64,000 bases of DNA, taken from NCBI RefSeq assembly GCF_900091555.1, contig NZ_FMCX01000002.1, forward strand, positions 744,001-808,000, given 5' to 3'. The position numbers and the translations under genes were made by a program. The notes beneath the pieces were generated by a model. It ran no database searches, was not told where the DNA came from, and worked only from the letters and a program-made list of their open reading frames with translations. Of the stretch, positions 26,527 through 35,667 are shown one piece after another. How positions within the stretch are numbered: the stretch's first letter is position 1; every line of letters begins with the position of its first letter. The DNA comes from Micromonospora mirobrigensis. Its GTDB lineage: Bacteria; Actinomycetota; Actinomycetes; Mycobacteriales; Micromonosporaceae.

Positions 26527-27627
26527 ATGACCGTGGCGCTGACCGGCGCGCAGGCGCTGGCCCTGCGGATGCGCGCCCTGCTGCTGCGACCGCACCCGGC
26601 CGCCCGCCCGGACGACGTGGCCGGGGTGGTCGAGTGGTTCGGCGCCATGCAGGCCCAGGACATGGCGAGCGGCCTCTGGTCGCTGGGCGTCCGCCTGCCG
26701 GCCCTGACGCTCACCGACGTCCAGGCCGCGTTGGAGCGCCGGGAGGCGCTGCGCACCTGGCCGATGCGGGGCACCGTGCACCTGGTGCCGAGCCGCGACG
26801 CCCGCTGGATGCTGGAGCTGACCGGCGTACGCGCGCTGACCGGCGCCGCTGCCCGGCGGGCCGCACTCGGCCTCACCGAGTCCGACGCGGACCGGGCCGC
26901 CGACGTCCTCGGCACGGCGCTGGCCGGCGGCGGCCGGCTGACCCGCGCCCGGTGCCTGGCCGCCTTGACCGCGGCCGGCTTCGACGTCGGCGGGCAGCGC
27001 GGCTACCACCTGCTCTGGTACGCCAGCCAGCGCGGTGTCACCTGCATCGCCCCGCACGTCGGCACCGAGCAGACCTTCGCCCTGCTGGACGAGTGGGCGC
27101 CCGACCCGCACCGGCCGGAGCGCGACGAGGCGCTGGGGGCCCTCGCCGTTCGCTACTTCCGCGGTCACGGGCCCACCACCGTGCGGGACTTCGCGGGCTG
27201 GACCGGGCTGACCCTCACCGACGCGCGCCGGGCCGTCGCGGTGGCCGGCGACGAACTGGCCACCGCCTGGGTGGACGGGGTCGAGTCGGTGCTGCACCCG
27301 GCGCTGCTGGAAGCGCCCCGCGACCGGGTGGACGACGTGCGCGTGCTGCCCGGCTTCGACGAGTACCTGCTGGGGTTCAAGGACCGGACTCTGATGCTCG
27401 ACCCGGCGCACCAGCAGGCGATCGTGCCGGGCAACAACGGGATGTTCCGGTCGACGGTGGTGCGGGGCGGGCGGGTGGCCGGGACCTGGACACGGACCAT
27501 CGCCAGGACCCGGGTGAGCATCACGGTCCAGCCCCTGTCCGGGCTGGACCGGGCGGCGGTCGAGGCGGCGCTGGCCGGCTACGCCCGCTTCCTCGGCCTC
27601 CCGGCCCGGGTCGACTGGGCGGACTGA
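26527..27627 (+). CDS. Winged-helix DNA-binding protein, AlkZ/YcaQ-like (HTH_42)
   Basis: A 366-residue HTH_42 family protein. It contains the tandem winged-helix pattern and the Q-x-Q motif (MQAQD, Gln 42 and 44), which in AlkZ and YcaQ lies in the active site of DNA glycosylases that unhook interstrand crosslinks. Other family landmarks are RGTVHLVP, LLWYASQRGV, VRDFAGWTG and LPGFDEYLLGFKDR. Its exact substrate is unknown, and many actinobacterial paralogues are uncharacterised. No antibiotic cluster surrounds it, so a general repair role is more likely than self-resistance. Confidence 0.8.
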   Translation: MTVALTGAQALALRMRALLLRPHPAARPDDVAGVVEWFGAMQAQDMASGLWSLGVRLPALTLTDVQAALERREALRTWPMRGTVHLVPSRDARWMLELTGVRALTGAAARRAALGLTESDADRAADVLGTALAGGGRLTRARCLAALTAAGFDVGGQRGYHLLWYASQRGVTCIAPHVGTEQTFALLDEWAPDPHRPERDEALGALAVRYFRGHGPTTVRDFAGWTGLTLTDARRAVAVAGDELATAWVDGVESVLHPALLEAPRDRVDDVRVLPGFDEYLLGFKDRTLMLDPAHQQAIVPGNNGMFRSTVVRGGRVAGTWTRTIARTRVSITVQPLSGLDRAAVEAALAGYARFLGLPARVDWAD

Positions 27628-27792
27628 CCGGTTGCGGCACGTCCGGTGCTCGGCGGTGCGCCGCCCGGCTCACCGGTGGGCCGGCACCGGATCGTGGACC
27701 AGGGCGAACCCTGGCCGCAAGGCGATGAGCCTGGCTGCCGCGGCACGGCCGGCAACACGCGCAGGGTGACCAGCGCCGAAGGCGACAGGCGC

Positions 27793-27846
27793 TTCGAGCG
27801 TGATACCTCAGAGTCATCAGTATTCCTCTGAGGTATCACGCTCGAA
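27793..27846. repeat. 21-bp perfect inverted repeat (bidirectional terminator / REP-like)
   Basis: Two 21-nt arms (27793-27813 and 27826-27846) are perfectly complementary around a 12-nt loop. The composition is far less GC-rich than the surroundings (for example GTGATACCTCAGAG). It lies between the convergent winged-helix and sugC genes. Terminator function fits the position. Its unusual composition and perfect symmetry also suit a dispersed, mobile REP/MITE-type element. Confidence 0.8.
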
Positions 27847-27892
27847 TTGTTCATGGCCTGCAGAGGGCCGGGCCGGCCCGGACGCCGGTGGG

Positions 27893-29107
27893 TCAGTCGC
27901 CCAGGGCGCCGGCGGAGCGACCCTCGCGCAGGGTCAGGTTCCGGCCGCTCGACGGGTCGAACAGGTGGATCTTCTCCAGGTTGAACCAGACCCGCCGGTT
28001 CTCCCCCTCGCGCACCGGCGACTCGGCCGAGAGGCGGGTGACCAGGGTGGCCCCACCGCCGCTGAAGTCGGCGCCCGCGTCGGCGGCCAACTCCTCCAGC
28101 TCGGCCGCGCTGGCCCGCTCCCCCTCCACGGTGAAGTAGACGTACTTGTCCGAGCCCATCGACTCGACGATGTCGACCGGCGCGTCGAACTCCAGGCCCC
28201 GGCGGCGGGTGTCGTCGTCGATCAGTTCGGCGTCCTCGAAGTGCTCGGGGCGGATGCCGAGAATGAGCTCGCGGGGCGCGTCCGCGCCCTCCAGTTCACG
28301 GCGGACCCGGTCGCCGATCGGCACGTCGCCCAGCGCGGTGTGCAGCGTGCCGTCCTGCACGGCGGCGTGCAGGAAGTTCATCGACGGCGAGCCGATGAAC
28401 CCGGCCACGAAGAGGTTGCGGGGGTGGTCGTACAGCTCCTGGGGTGGGCCGACCTGCTGCACCGCGCCGCCCCGCATGATCACCACGCGGTCGCCGAGGG
28501 TCATCGCCTCGGTCTGGTCGTGGGTGACGTAGACGGTGGTGGTGCCGAGCTGCTTCTGCAGCTTCGACACGACGGTGCGCATCTGCACCCGCAGCTTCGC
28601 GTCCAGGTTGGACAGCGGCTCGTCCATCAGGAACGCCTTGGGCTGGCGCACGATCGCCCGGCCCATCGCCACCCGCTGCCGCTGGCCGCCGGAGAGGTTC
28701 GCCGGCTTGCGGTCCAGCAGCGCGGTCAGCTCCAGCACCTTGGCGGCCTCGTCGACCTTCCGGTCGATCTCGGCCTTGTCCAGCTTCGCCAGCCGCAGCG
28801 GGAAGGCCATGTTCTCCCGCACGGTCATGTTCGGGTAGAGCGCGTACGACTGGAAGACCATGGCGATGTCCCGGTCCCGGGGCGCCTTGTCGTTGACCCG
28901 CTGCCCGCCGATGCGCAGCTCACCGGAGCTGATGTCCTCCAGCCCGGCGATCATGTTGAGGGTGGTCGACTTCCCGCAGCCGGACGGGCCGACCAGGATC
29001 ACGAACTCGCCGTCGGCAATCTCCAGGTCGACGTCCTGCACCGCGGTGGTCCCGTCGGGGAACCGCTTGCTCACCTTGTCCAGCACGATGTCAGCCATTG
29101 TTGTCAC
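27893..29107 (-). CDS. sugC: Trehalose ABC transporter ATP-binding protein (SugC/UgpC/MsiK type)
   Basis: A 404-residue ATPase of the MalK/UgpC class. Walker A is GPSGCGKSTT, the Q-loop is MVFQSYALYPNMTV, the signature is LSGGQRQRVAMGRA, Walker B is KAFLMDEPLSNLDA and the switch His is in THDQTEAMTL. A TOBE/MalK regulatory domain follows (ILGIRPEHFEDAE onwards). The GTG at 29107 directly follows the stop of sugB; an ATG at 29098 is an alternative start. It is the last gene of the lpqY-sugA-sugB-sugC operon, ending at the 27.8-kb hairpin. MsiK-like ATPases can also serve other sugar importers, which may matter for the ATPase-less ngcEFG genes. Confidence 0.9.
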   Translation of the reverse strand: MTTMADIVLDKVSKRFPDGTTAVQDVDLEIADGEFVILVGPSGCGKSTTLNMIAGLEDISSGELRIGGQRVNDKAPRDRDIAMVFQSYALYPNMTVRENMAFPLRLAKLDKAEIDRKVDEAAKVLELTALLDRKPANLSGGQRQRVAMGRAIVRQPKAFLMDEPLSNLDAKLRVQMRTVVSKLQKQLGTTTVYVTHDQTEAMTLGDRVVIMRGGAVQQVGPPQELYDHPRNLFVAGFIGSPSMNFLHAAVQDGTLHTALGDVPIGDRVRRELEGADAPRELILGIRPEHFEDAELIDDDTRRRGLEFDAPVDIVESMGSDKYVYFTVEGERASAAELEELAADAGADFSGGGATLVTRLSAESPVREGENRRVWFNLEKIHLFDPSSGRNLTLREGRSAGALGD

Positions 29108-29944
29108 CTATCCCTTGACGGCGCCGGAGGTCAGACCGGAGACGATGCGGCGCTGGAAGAAGAGCACGAACAGGATGATCGGAATGGTGATCACCACGGC
29201 GGCGGCGCAGATCGCCCCGGTGGGGTCCTCGAACTGCGACTCGCCGGTGAAGAACGACAACGCCACCGGCACCGTACGGGCCCGCTCGGTCGAGGTGAGC
29301 GTGATGGCGAAGAGGAAGTCGTTCCAGCAGAAGATGAAGACCAGGATCGCCGTGGTGAACAGCCCCGGCGCGGCCAGCGGGGCGATGACCCGCCGGAACG
29401 CCTGGCCCTGGGTGGCGCCGTCCATCTTCGCCGCCTTCTCCAGGTCCCACGGGATCTGCTTGAAGAACGCCGACAGCGTGTAGATCGCCAGCGGCAGGGC
29501 GAAGGTGATGTACGGCAGGATCAGCCCGGGCCAGGTGTCGAAGAGGCCCAGCTGCCGCTCGATCTCGAACAGTGGCGACACCAGCGACACCTGCGGGAAC
29601 ATCGCGATCAGCAGGGAGACCCCGACCAGCAGCTTCTTGCCGGGGAAGTCCAGCCGGGAGATCGCGTACGCGGCCATCGCGCCGAGGACCACCGCGATCA
29701 GGGTCGCGATGAGCGCGATCCCGATCGAGTTGACCAGCGCCCGGACGAACTGGCTGGTGTCGAAGATCGTGCGGTAGTTGTCCAGCGTCCATTCCCGGGG
29801 CCAGAACTTCCCGTCGGCGAGGGTGGCCGGGGTCTTGAAGGACAGCGAGGCGATCCAGAGCACCGGGATCAGCGCGAAGACGACGACGATGACGTCCAGC
29901 AGACCCCAGCGCAGCTTCGCGCGCGTGGTGGTTTCGACCGACAT
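29108..29944 (-). CDS. sugB: Trehalose ABC transporter permease (SugB-like, MalG family)
   Basis: A 278-residue permease with six predicted membrane helices. The EAA loop reads [27 protein letters not shown], typical of the MalG family, and the C-terminus ends [10 protein letters not shown]. The ATG lies 1 nt after the sugA stop (TGAGATG), so the genes are translationally coupled. It pairs with SugA to form the channel. Orthology with mycobacterial SugB is inferred from operon order and the LpqY-like binding protein. Confidence 0.87.
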   Translation of the reverse strand: MSVETTTRAKLRWGLLDVIVVVFALIPVLWIASLSFKTPATLADGKFWPREWTLDNYRTIFDTSQFVRALVNSIGIALIATLIAVVLGAMAAYAISRLDFPGKKLLVGVSLLIAMFPQVSLVSPLFEIERQLGLFDTWPGLILPYITFALPLAIYTLSAFFKQIPWDLEKAAKMDGATQGQAFRRVIAPLAAPGLFTTAILVFIFCWNDFLFAITLTSTERARTVPVALSFFTGESQFEDPTGAICAAAVVITIPIILFVLFFQRRIVSGLTSGAVKG

Positions 29945-29945
29945 C

Positions 29946-30944
29946 TCAGCGCCTCTCCCCATCGTCGCTGCCCGGGGCAGCGGTACCGAACAGCTTCACG
30001 AAGACGAAGGCGATGATCGCCACGGTGATGAAGATCAGCACCGACATCGTGGAGCCGATGCCGAGGTTGAGGCCCCGGATCAGGTTGTTGTAGGCGAGCA
30101 TCGACACCGACGAGGTCTCGTTGCTGCCGGCGGTCAGCACGAAGATGTTGTCGAAGACCCGGAACGCGTCCAGGGTGCGGAACAGCAGCGCCACCAGGAT
30201 CGCCGGCTTCATCACCGGCAGCATCACCTTGGTGAACCGCTGCCAGGAGGTGGCGCCGTCGGTGGAGGCCGCCTTGAGCAGGTCCTCCGGGACCAGCGCC
30301 AGCCCGGCCATCAGCAGCAGGGCCATGAACGGCGTGGTCTTCCAGATCTCCGCCAGCATGATGATCGCCAGCGAGCTGGCCCGCTCGGTCAGCGGCGCCG
30401 ACCCGTCGAGCAGGTTCGCCAGGTAGCCGGTGCCCGGCGTCCAGGCGTACTTCCAGGAGAAGGCCGCGACGACCGTGACGATGCCGTACGGGATCAGCGC
30501 GGCGGTCCGCACGATGCCCCGGCCGACCAGCGTCCGGTGCATGATCAGCGCGAGGCCCATGCCGAGCACCAGCTCGATCGCCACGGTGACCACCGTGATC
30601 AGCATGGTCACCCCGAACGCCGTCCACCAGAACTGGTTGCTCAGCACGGTGACGTAGTTCTCCAGCCCGATGAACTCGCGCTGGTCGGGAAAGCGCAGGT
30701 CGAAGCGTTGCAGGGAGAGCCAGACCGAGTAGATGATCGGGTACGCGGTGACCAGCACCATCACCAGCGCGGCCGGCGCGCAGAGCAGCCAGCCAAGCTT
30801 TCGTTCGGCCCGCTTGTTCTCACTCAGCGGCGTCTTCTTCGTACGCCGGTTGGACCGCTGGGCCGGCACGGCCGCGTGCCGGCCGCTGCCCTGCTCGGCG
30901 TCGGCCGCGACGTCCGCGCCCGCGGGAGTGGCGTTGATGCTCAT
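29946..30944 (-). CDS. sugA: Trehalose ABC transporter permease (SugA-like, MalF family)
   Basis: A 332-residue permease. An Arg/Lys-rich cytoplasmic N-terminus of about 45 residues precedes six or so helices, the first being [26 protein letters not shown]. The EAA loop is [27 protein letters not shown]. It is the third gene counted from the terminator, upstream of and coupled to sugB, and follows lpqY after 76 nt. Together with SugB and SugC it should form the inner-membrane importer. Confidence 0.87.
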   Translation of the reverse strand: MSINATPAGADVAADAEQGSGRHAAVPAQRSNRRTKKTPLSENKRAERKLGWLLCAPAALVMVLVTAYPIIYSVWLSLQRFDLRFPDQREFIGLENYVTVLSNQFWWTAFGVTMLITVVTVAIELVLGMGLALIMHRTLVGRGIVRTAALIPYGIVTVVAAFSWKYAWTPGTGYLANLLDGSAPLTERASSLAIIMLAEIWKTTPFMALLLMAGLALVPEDLLKAASTDGATSWQRFTKVMLPVMKPAILVALLFRTLDAFRVFDNIFVLTAGSNETSSVSMLAYNNLIRGLNLGIGSTMSVLIFITVAIIAFVFVKLFGTAAPGSDDGERR

Positions 30945-31020
30945 GCCGCCGCCTCCCTTCGGTCGCCGGCGCCACGAGCCTCCATGGCGCTGAGCTGGCT
31001 GGTTCGCTCGCGGCGCTCGC

Positions 31021-32310
31021 TCACGGGAGCACCCCCTTCGAGACGAGGGCGTCGGCGATGGCCTTGCGCAGCTGGTCGGCGGTCTGCTGCGGCTGGATGC
31101 CCGACGGCGGCGACAGGTACGCCGACATGACGGTCGAGATGCTCTGGTAGGCCGGGTTCAGCGGGCGGACCGCCGGGTCCTTGAGCTCCTCGAGGATGGT
31201 CTCCTTCATCGGGTACGCCTTCTCCATCTCCGGGTCGGCGTAGATCTTCTCGATGGTCGGCGGCACGCCGTCGTTGATCGCGGAGAACTTCTGGTTCTTC
31301 TCGTCGCGGATGCACCTGGCGGCCTCGAAGGACTCCTTCGGGTGCTTCGAGTAGGAGCTGACCGCCATGTTCACCCCGCCGATGGTGACCTTGCCGGGAG
31401 TGTTCTCGTCGATGCCGGGGAAGCGGGCCCACTTGACCTTCTTGGCCAGCTCAGGGTTGGCCTCCTGCAACGCGGGATAGACGAAGGGCCAGTTGACCTG
31501 GAAGGCGCCGTCGCCGTTCTGGAACTCCAGCCGGACCGGGTCCTCGACGGCGTTGCTGAACGACGGCGACGTCACGCCCGACGTGGCGAAGCGCTGCAAC
31601 TGCTCCAGCGCCTTGACGGTGCCGGCGTCCATCACCGCCTTCTTGCCGTCCTCGCTGAGGATCTTGCCGCCGGCGCTCTCGGCGAGGCTGTTGTAGAGCA
31701 CCACGAGGCCCTCGTACTGGGCGCCCATGGTGAGCACCTGGTACGGCTTGTTCTGGCTCTTGAGCTCCTTGGCCTGCTGGATCATCTGGTCCCAGGTCTT
31801 CGGCGGCTCGGGCACCAGGTCGCTGCGGTACCACAGCAGCTGGACGTTGGTGTTCTTCGGCGCGGCGTAGAGTTTGCCCTCGTAGCGGGCGGTCTCCAGC
31901 GGCCCGGCGAGGGTGCCCTGCTCCACGTCGGCCTGGTCCTGACCGGTCCACTCGCGGATCCAGTCGGCGCTGGCGAACTCCTGGGTCCAGGTGACGTCCA
32001 GGCCGAGGATGTCCATCCCGGTGTCCTCGGCGGCGAGCCGGCGCACCATCTGCACCCGCTGGTCGTCGGCCTGCCGCGGCAGCACCCGGTAGGCGATCTT
32101 GTAACGCCCCTGGGCCTGCTGGTTGCAGTCGTCGACCACCTTCTGCAGGTTCTGCTCCGGCGGGTAGTACAGGTTCAGCGTGGGCGTACCCCCGCTCTCC
32201 CCCGCACCACAGGCCGCCAGCGGCGCCACCAGGGTCAATGCGGCGGCCGTCGCGGCCAGGCGTACGCGTGGCCGGCGCCGGTGTCGCGACTCGTCGGGGT
32301 CCGTCGTCAT
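31021..32310 (-). CDS. lpqY: Trehalose-binding lipoprotein (LpqY-like)
   Basis: A 429-residue extracytoplasmic solute-binding lipoprotein. The signal peptide ends in the lipobox LAAC (TLVAPLAACGAG). The mature part follows mycobacterial LpqY through its length: QRVQMVRRLAAEDTGMDILG, KLYAAPKNTNVQLLWYRSDL, KVTIGGVNMAVSSYSKHPKE and the C-terminal VRPLNPAYQSIS block. I chose ATG 32310 because GGAAGGGGGAGGG precedes it. LpqY-SugABC in mycobacteria retrieves trehalose, so disaccharide import is the expected role here. It is the first gene of the operon. Confidence 0.88.
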   Translation of the reverse strand: MTTDPDESRHRRRPRVRLAATAAALTLVAPLAACGAGESGGTPTLNLYYPPEQNLQKVVDDCNQQAQGRYKIAYRVLPRQADDQRVQMVRRLAAEDTGMDILGLDVTWTQEFASADWIREWTGQDQADVEQGTLAGPLETARYEGKLYAAPKNTNVQLLWYRSDLVPEPPKTWDQMIQQAKELKSQNKPYQVLTMGAQYEGLVVLYNSLAESAGGKILSEDGKKAVMDAGTVKALEQLQRFATSGVTSPSFSNAVEDPVRLEFQNGDGAFQVNWPFVYPALQEANPELAKKVKWARFPGIDENTPGKVTIGGVNMAVSSYSKHPKESFEAARCIRDEKNQKFSAINDGVPPTIEKIYADPEMEKAYPMKETILEELKDPAVRPLNPAYQSISTVMSAYLSPPSGIQPQQTADQLRKAIADALVSKGVLP

Positions 32311-32545
32311 CGCCCTCCCCCTTCCTTCGGCGAGAGCCGGGGGGAAGCGGTCCGTGCCCCGGCGCACGGCGGAACGTCCGGGGACCGGTGTGGTGGAACC
32401 CGCCCGACCCCGGGCGTTTCGTGCGCTAACACTGCCCGACCTGCGAAGTCGCGAAACCTGAGCCGGCCGTGAGGTGGCTGAACGGGCGATCTGTGGCGCA
32501 GATCACCGCGCTGCGGCCGGCCGCCACCCGCCGTACGCTCGGCCG

Positions 32546-33124
32546 ATGGACGCCACCTTCTTCTTCGATCCCGCCTGCCCGTGGACCTGGCGCACGTCGC
32601 GCTGGCTGGTCGCCGTGGCCGAGGCCCGCGGCCTGGCCGTGGAGTGGCGGGCCTTCAGCCTGGCCATCCTCAACGAGGGCAACGTGCCGCCGCAGTTCGC
32701 CGAGGCGATGGCCGCCTCCGGCCGGGCGCTGCGCCTGGTCGAGGCGCTGCGCGCGCAGGGCCGCCACGACGACGCCGGCCGCTTCTACACCGAGTTGGGC
32801 ACCCGCACCCACGACGCCGGCAACCCGCCGTCGGACAAGCTCGTCACCGAGGCCGTCGAGGCGGCCGGCCTGGGGTCCGAGACGGCCGCGCTGGACGACG
32901 AGCGCTGGGACGAGGCGGTCCGCAAGTCCCACGCCCTGTCGTACGCCTCGGCGGGCCCGGACATCGGCTCGCCGGTGCTGATGATCCCCGGCGCCCAGCG
33001 GGGCATGCACGGGCCGATCGTCACCGAGGTCCCCGGCACCGAGGACGCGCTGGTCATCTGGGACTCGCTGCTGCCGCTGATCCGCCTGGACACCTTCCAC
33101 GAGATCAAGCGCGGCCGCCGCTGA
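32546..33124 (+). CDS. DsbA-family (mycothiol-dependent nitroreductase-like) protein with CPWT site
   Basis: A 192-residue thioredoxin-fold protein closest in pattern to the actinobacterial Rv2466c/Mca-associated DsbA-like family (FDPACPW at the N-terminus, TSRWLVAVAEARGL, then SLAILNEGN). The active-site motif is CPWT instead of CPWC, so only the first Cys is present. That suits a monothiol, mycothiol-linked mechanism. The cis-Pro region is SPVLMIPG. A TACGCT hexamer 6 nt before the ATG suggests a leaderless transcript. It is divergent from lpqY. Confidence 0.85.
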   Translation: MDATFFFDPACPWTWRTSRWLVAVAEARGLAVEWRAFSLAILNEGNVPPQFAEAMAASGRALRLVEALRAQGRHDDAGRFYTELGTRTHDAGNPPSDKLVTEAVEAAGLGSETAALDDERWDEAVRKSHALSYASAGPDIGSPVLMIPGAQRGMHGPIVTEVPGTEDALVIWDSLLPLIRLDTFHEIKRGRR

Positions 33125-33168
33125 CCGGCCGGCCGGGCGGTGTCGGACCCGGCGGGCATGATGGCCGG

Positions 33169-33870
33169 GTGATCGCGCGCTTCAAGGACCTCTGCATGGA
33201 CGCGACCGACGCGCACGCGCTCGGCGCCTTCTGGGCCGGCATCCTCGACGGCGGGCTGGTCGACACCGGCGACGGCGACACCCGGGTCGACCCGCGCGGT
33301 CGCTCAGGGGCCGAGTCGATCTGGGTCAACACGGTGTCCGAACCGCGCACCGGCAAGACCCGGGTGCACCTCGATCTGCGGCTGACCCGGGACGACCCGG
33401 GCGCGCTGCTGGCCGCGGGCGCCCGGCTGGTCCGTGAACCCGATGCGGAGATCGACTGGTGGGTGCTGGCCGACCCGGACGGCAACCAGTTCTGCGCGTT
33501 CGGGCCGGGCGCGGGTGGCCGGCCCGGCGTCTTCGGGCTGGTGGTCGACTGCGCCGATCCGACCGCCCAGGCCGGCTGGTGGGCGGGCGTGGTCGGCGGC
33601 CGGGTGGCCACCACCGACGACGGGGACGTCGCGCTGGTGGGCGCGGCCGGCCTCCCCTGGGACCGCTGGGTCTTCGACCAGGTGCCGGAGCGCAAGCGGG
33701 TGAAGAACCGGGTGCACTGGGACGTCGACCTCACCGACCCGGAGCCGACCAGGCTGATCACCGCCGGGGCGACCCTGCTGCGCGAGCCGGACGACCGGGT
33801 CGGGTGGTGGGTGCTGGCCGACCCGGAGGGCAACGAGTTCTGCGCGTTTCCGCCGAGGCCCGCCGCCTGA
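33169..33870 (+). CDS. Two-domain VOC (glyoxalase-like) protein
   Basis: A 233-residue protein made of two tandem glyoxalase-like halves. Each half ends in a repeat of EPD-x(5-6)-WWVLADPDGNQFCAF / WWVLADPEGNEFCAF form, showing internal duplication. The fold is the VOC superfamily Glyoxalase_6-like type. The usual metal ligands are not obvious, so it may be a binding or resistance protein rather than an enzyme. The start is GTG 33169. It lies 44 nt after the DsbA-like gene on the same strand. Confidence 0.83.
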   Translation: MIARFKDLCMDATDAHALGAFWAGILDGGLVDTGDGDTRVDPRGRSGAESIWVNTVSEPRTGKTRVHLDLRLTRDDPGALLAAGARLVREPDAEIDWWVLADPDGNQFCAFGPGAGGRPGVFGLVVDCADPTAQAGWWAGVVGGRVATTDDGDVALVGAAGLPWDRWVFDQVPERKRVKNRVHWDVDLTDPEPTRLITAGATLLREPDDRVGWWVLADPEGNEFCAFPPRPAA

Positions 33871-34075
33871 CCCGGATCCCGTCCCACCAGGTGACCGGGC
33901 GACTACCCGGCGCGCTGCCGGTCGACTAGCCTGTGACCTGCTCCGCAGCGCGCGTCGCCGTCGAAGTCGATACGCCTCCGGCCGACCCCCGCCCGCCCGA
34001 TCGGTTGGTTCTGACGGGAAGTCCCCTCCCCCGCGTCACCGGTTGGGCAGGATCGTCCTACGAGGAGGTGCCGTC

Positions 34076-34507
34076 GTGCAGGACACCCGCGCTCTCGCCC
34101 TGACGTTCGAGGTGAGCGGCCTGCCCCCGGTGAAGACCGAGGCGCTGTCCATCTTCGCCGCCGGCCACCGGCAGGCGACGAGGGTCCGCGCCCTGCTCCA
34201 GGCGGCCTGTACGGCGGCCCAGCGCACCGGCTGGACCCCGTTGGGCGGCCCGGTCGAGGTCGACCTGACCCTGCGCTGCCCGCCGGGGCACCGCACCTCC
34301 GACGCCAGCACCCTGCTGGGCGGGGTGTGCGCGGTGCTCCAGGACAAGAAGCGGGTGTCGAACATCGGCCTGGCCCACCTTGGCGTCCTCGTCGACGTCG
34401 CGCTCTACTCCGACGACCGGCAGATCCGTCGCCTGTCGTACCTGGAGGAGCCGGCGGAGGAGTTCTCCTATCGGGTGCGGGTCGCCGCCGCACCGGCCGG
34501 GGTTTGA
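34076..34507 (+). CDS. RusA-like (Holliday-junction resolvase fold) small protein
   Basis: A 143-residue protein. GGPVEVDLTLRCPPGHRTSD-ASTLLGGVCAVL and VALYSDDRQIRRLSYLEE match the RusA pattern, in which a PDxDNLLK block and a DDxQV block carry catalytic Asp residues. Here the first Asp and the DD pair remain, but the second Asp and the Lys of the first block are replaced (SDASTLLG). Activity as a resolvase is therefore doubtful. GTG 34076 is preceded by GAGGAGG. It is chromosomal, with no phage genes nearby. The family call is by eye. Confidence 0.5.
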   Translation: MQDTRALALTFEVSGLPPVKTEALSIFAAGHRQATRVRALLQAACTAAQRTGWTPLGGPVEVDLTLRCPPGHRTSDASTLLGGVCAVLQDKKRVSNIGLAHLGVLVDVALYSDDRQIRRLSYLEEPAEEFSYRVRVAAAPAGV

Positions 34508-34555
34508 TCGAGGTCCGCGGCGGGGTATCGCGGACGCCGACGAAGGGAGCGCCGA

Positions 34556-34831
34556 ATGTCGGAGCCACATGTCACGCTCGACCCGAGCGGGCTGGATCCT
34601 GTGCAGCAGAAGCTGCGCGGCCCGCTGGAGGAGCAGCTGACCTCGGCCCTGCAGGCGGCGACGGAACGGGTCCGGGCGAGCTACGCCGGCGAGCCGGTCG
34701 AGCAGGTCTGCCAGCGGCTGCTGGAGGAGACCCGCTCCGGCCTGCACCCCGACATCGCCGCGGGCTTCAACCCCGACATGGACGAGTTCTGCCGGGTGGC
34801 CGTGGCGATCGTCCGCGGCGAGGTCTCCTGA
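34556..34831 (+). CDS. Conserved hypothetical small acidic protein
   Basis: A 91-residue acidic helical protein starting MSEPHVTLDPSGLD at ATG 34556, preceded by GAAGGGAG. It has a single amphipathic region (LTSALQAATERVRASYAG) and a short C-terminal helix (DEFCRVAVAIVRGE). There is no signal peptide or membrane segment. It follows the RusA-like gene after 48 nt and may be co-transcribed with it. I do not recognise the family. Codon use is typical of the genome, so it is a real gene. Confidence 0.65.
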   Translation: MSEPHVTLDPSGLDPVQQKLRGPLEEQLTSALQAATERVRASYAGEPVEQVCQRLLEETRSGLHPDIAAGFNPDMDEFCRVAVAIVRGEVS

Positions 34832-34884
34832 ACCACCGCTGACCCGGCCCCGCCCCACCCGGGCGAGGTCGGGTCGCGCCGTGC

Positions 34885-35601
34885 TCAGCCGCGACGCACG
34901 TCGACGGAGACGACGTGGCCGCCGTCGGCCCGGGTCGACTCGGCCAGCCGGACCGGCACCGCCCGGGTGAGGCCGAGACCGAAGCTGACCTGCCCCTCGA
35001 AGTCGCCGGCGTCGGCCCAGCCGCGCAGGGTAGGCAACCCGATCGCGGCCGGCGGCGCGGTGGTCACCGTGCTGGCGCCGTGCGCGTCGTGGGCCTGGGC
35101 GGTGCGGAAGGCCACGGAGAGGAACGCCGCGCCGGGCAGCCGGACCGGGGTGCCCCTGCCGTCGGTGGTCACCTCCGGCACGTACGCCACCTCGTAGCCG
35201 GGGGTGGGCCCGCGGAAGACGAAGCTGATCCGGCTGTAGCCCTCGGCGGGATGGTCGCCGACGCGTACGCCGGTCAGGGTGGACAGCGGCAGGCCCGGAT
35301 CCGGGGTGACCGGCGGACGGACGTCGTGGTCGACCCGGGCGGGCGTGGTGGGCACGGCCCACCCGTAGGTGACCCGCCAGTCGGCGGCGGACGGCGCCGG
35401 CCGGGACCCGGCCGACGTGGCGGGCGCCGGCGCGGAAGGCGCACTGTCGGGGGTGGTCGCGGCGGTCGTCGGCGCGGTGGCGCTCGTCCCGGACCCCGCC
35501 GGGGCGCCGGGCTCAGACGTCGCGCCGTCGGGGTCGGCCGAGCAGGCCGCCGCGAGCAGCACGACCAGGCTCAACAGCAGTGGTACGCGCCGATCCGTCA
35601 T
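34885..35601 (-). CDS. AMIN-like domain lipoprotein
   Basis: A 238-residue exported lipoprotein. The signal peptide ends in the lipobox AAAC (LLAAACSAD), followed by a low-complexity Thr/Pro/Ala linker of about 50 residues. The globular domain from about residue 85 contains HPAEGYSRISFVFRGPTPGYEVAYV and ASTVTTAPPAAIGLP, the AMIN-like domain pattern common in actinobacterial cell-envelope lipoproteins. ATG 35601 follows TGGAGG. The ligand is unknown; AMIN-type domains bind cell-wall polymers in other bacteria. Confidence 0.78.
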   Translation of the reverse strand: MTDRRVPLLLSLVVLLAAACSADPDGATSEPGAPAGSGTSATAPTTAATTPDSAPSAPAPATSAGSRPAPSAADWRVTYGWAVPTTPARVDHDVRPPVTPDPGLPLSTLTGVRVGDHPAEGYSRISFVFRGPTPGYEVAYVPEVTTDGRGTPVRLPGAAFLSVAFRTAQAHDAHGASTVTTAPPAAIGLPTLRGWADAGDFEGQVSFGLGLTRAVPVRLAESTRADGGHVVSVDVRRG

Positions 35602-35667
35602 GCCTCCAGCGTGCACCCCCGAACCGGCCCTGACCAGGGCCGATCGTCGGATCGAGGGGTAGAAACA

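Noticed and set aside
26527..27627. AlkZ-type self-resistance gene marking a DNA-alkylating antibiotic cluster
   Set aside because: No biosynthetic genes (PKS, NRPS, tailoring) surround it; a general repair or unknown role is more probable.
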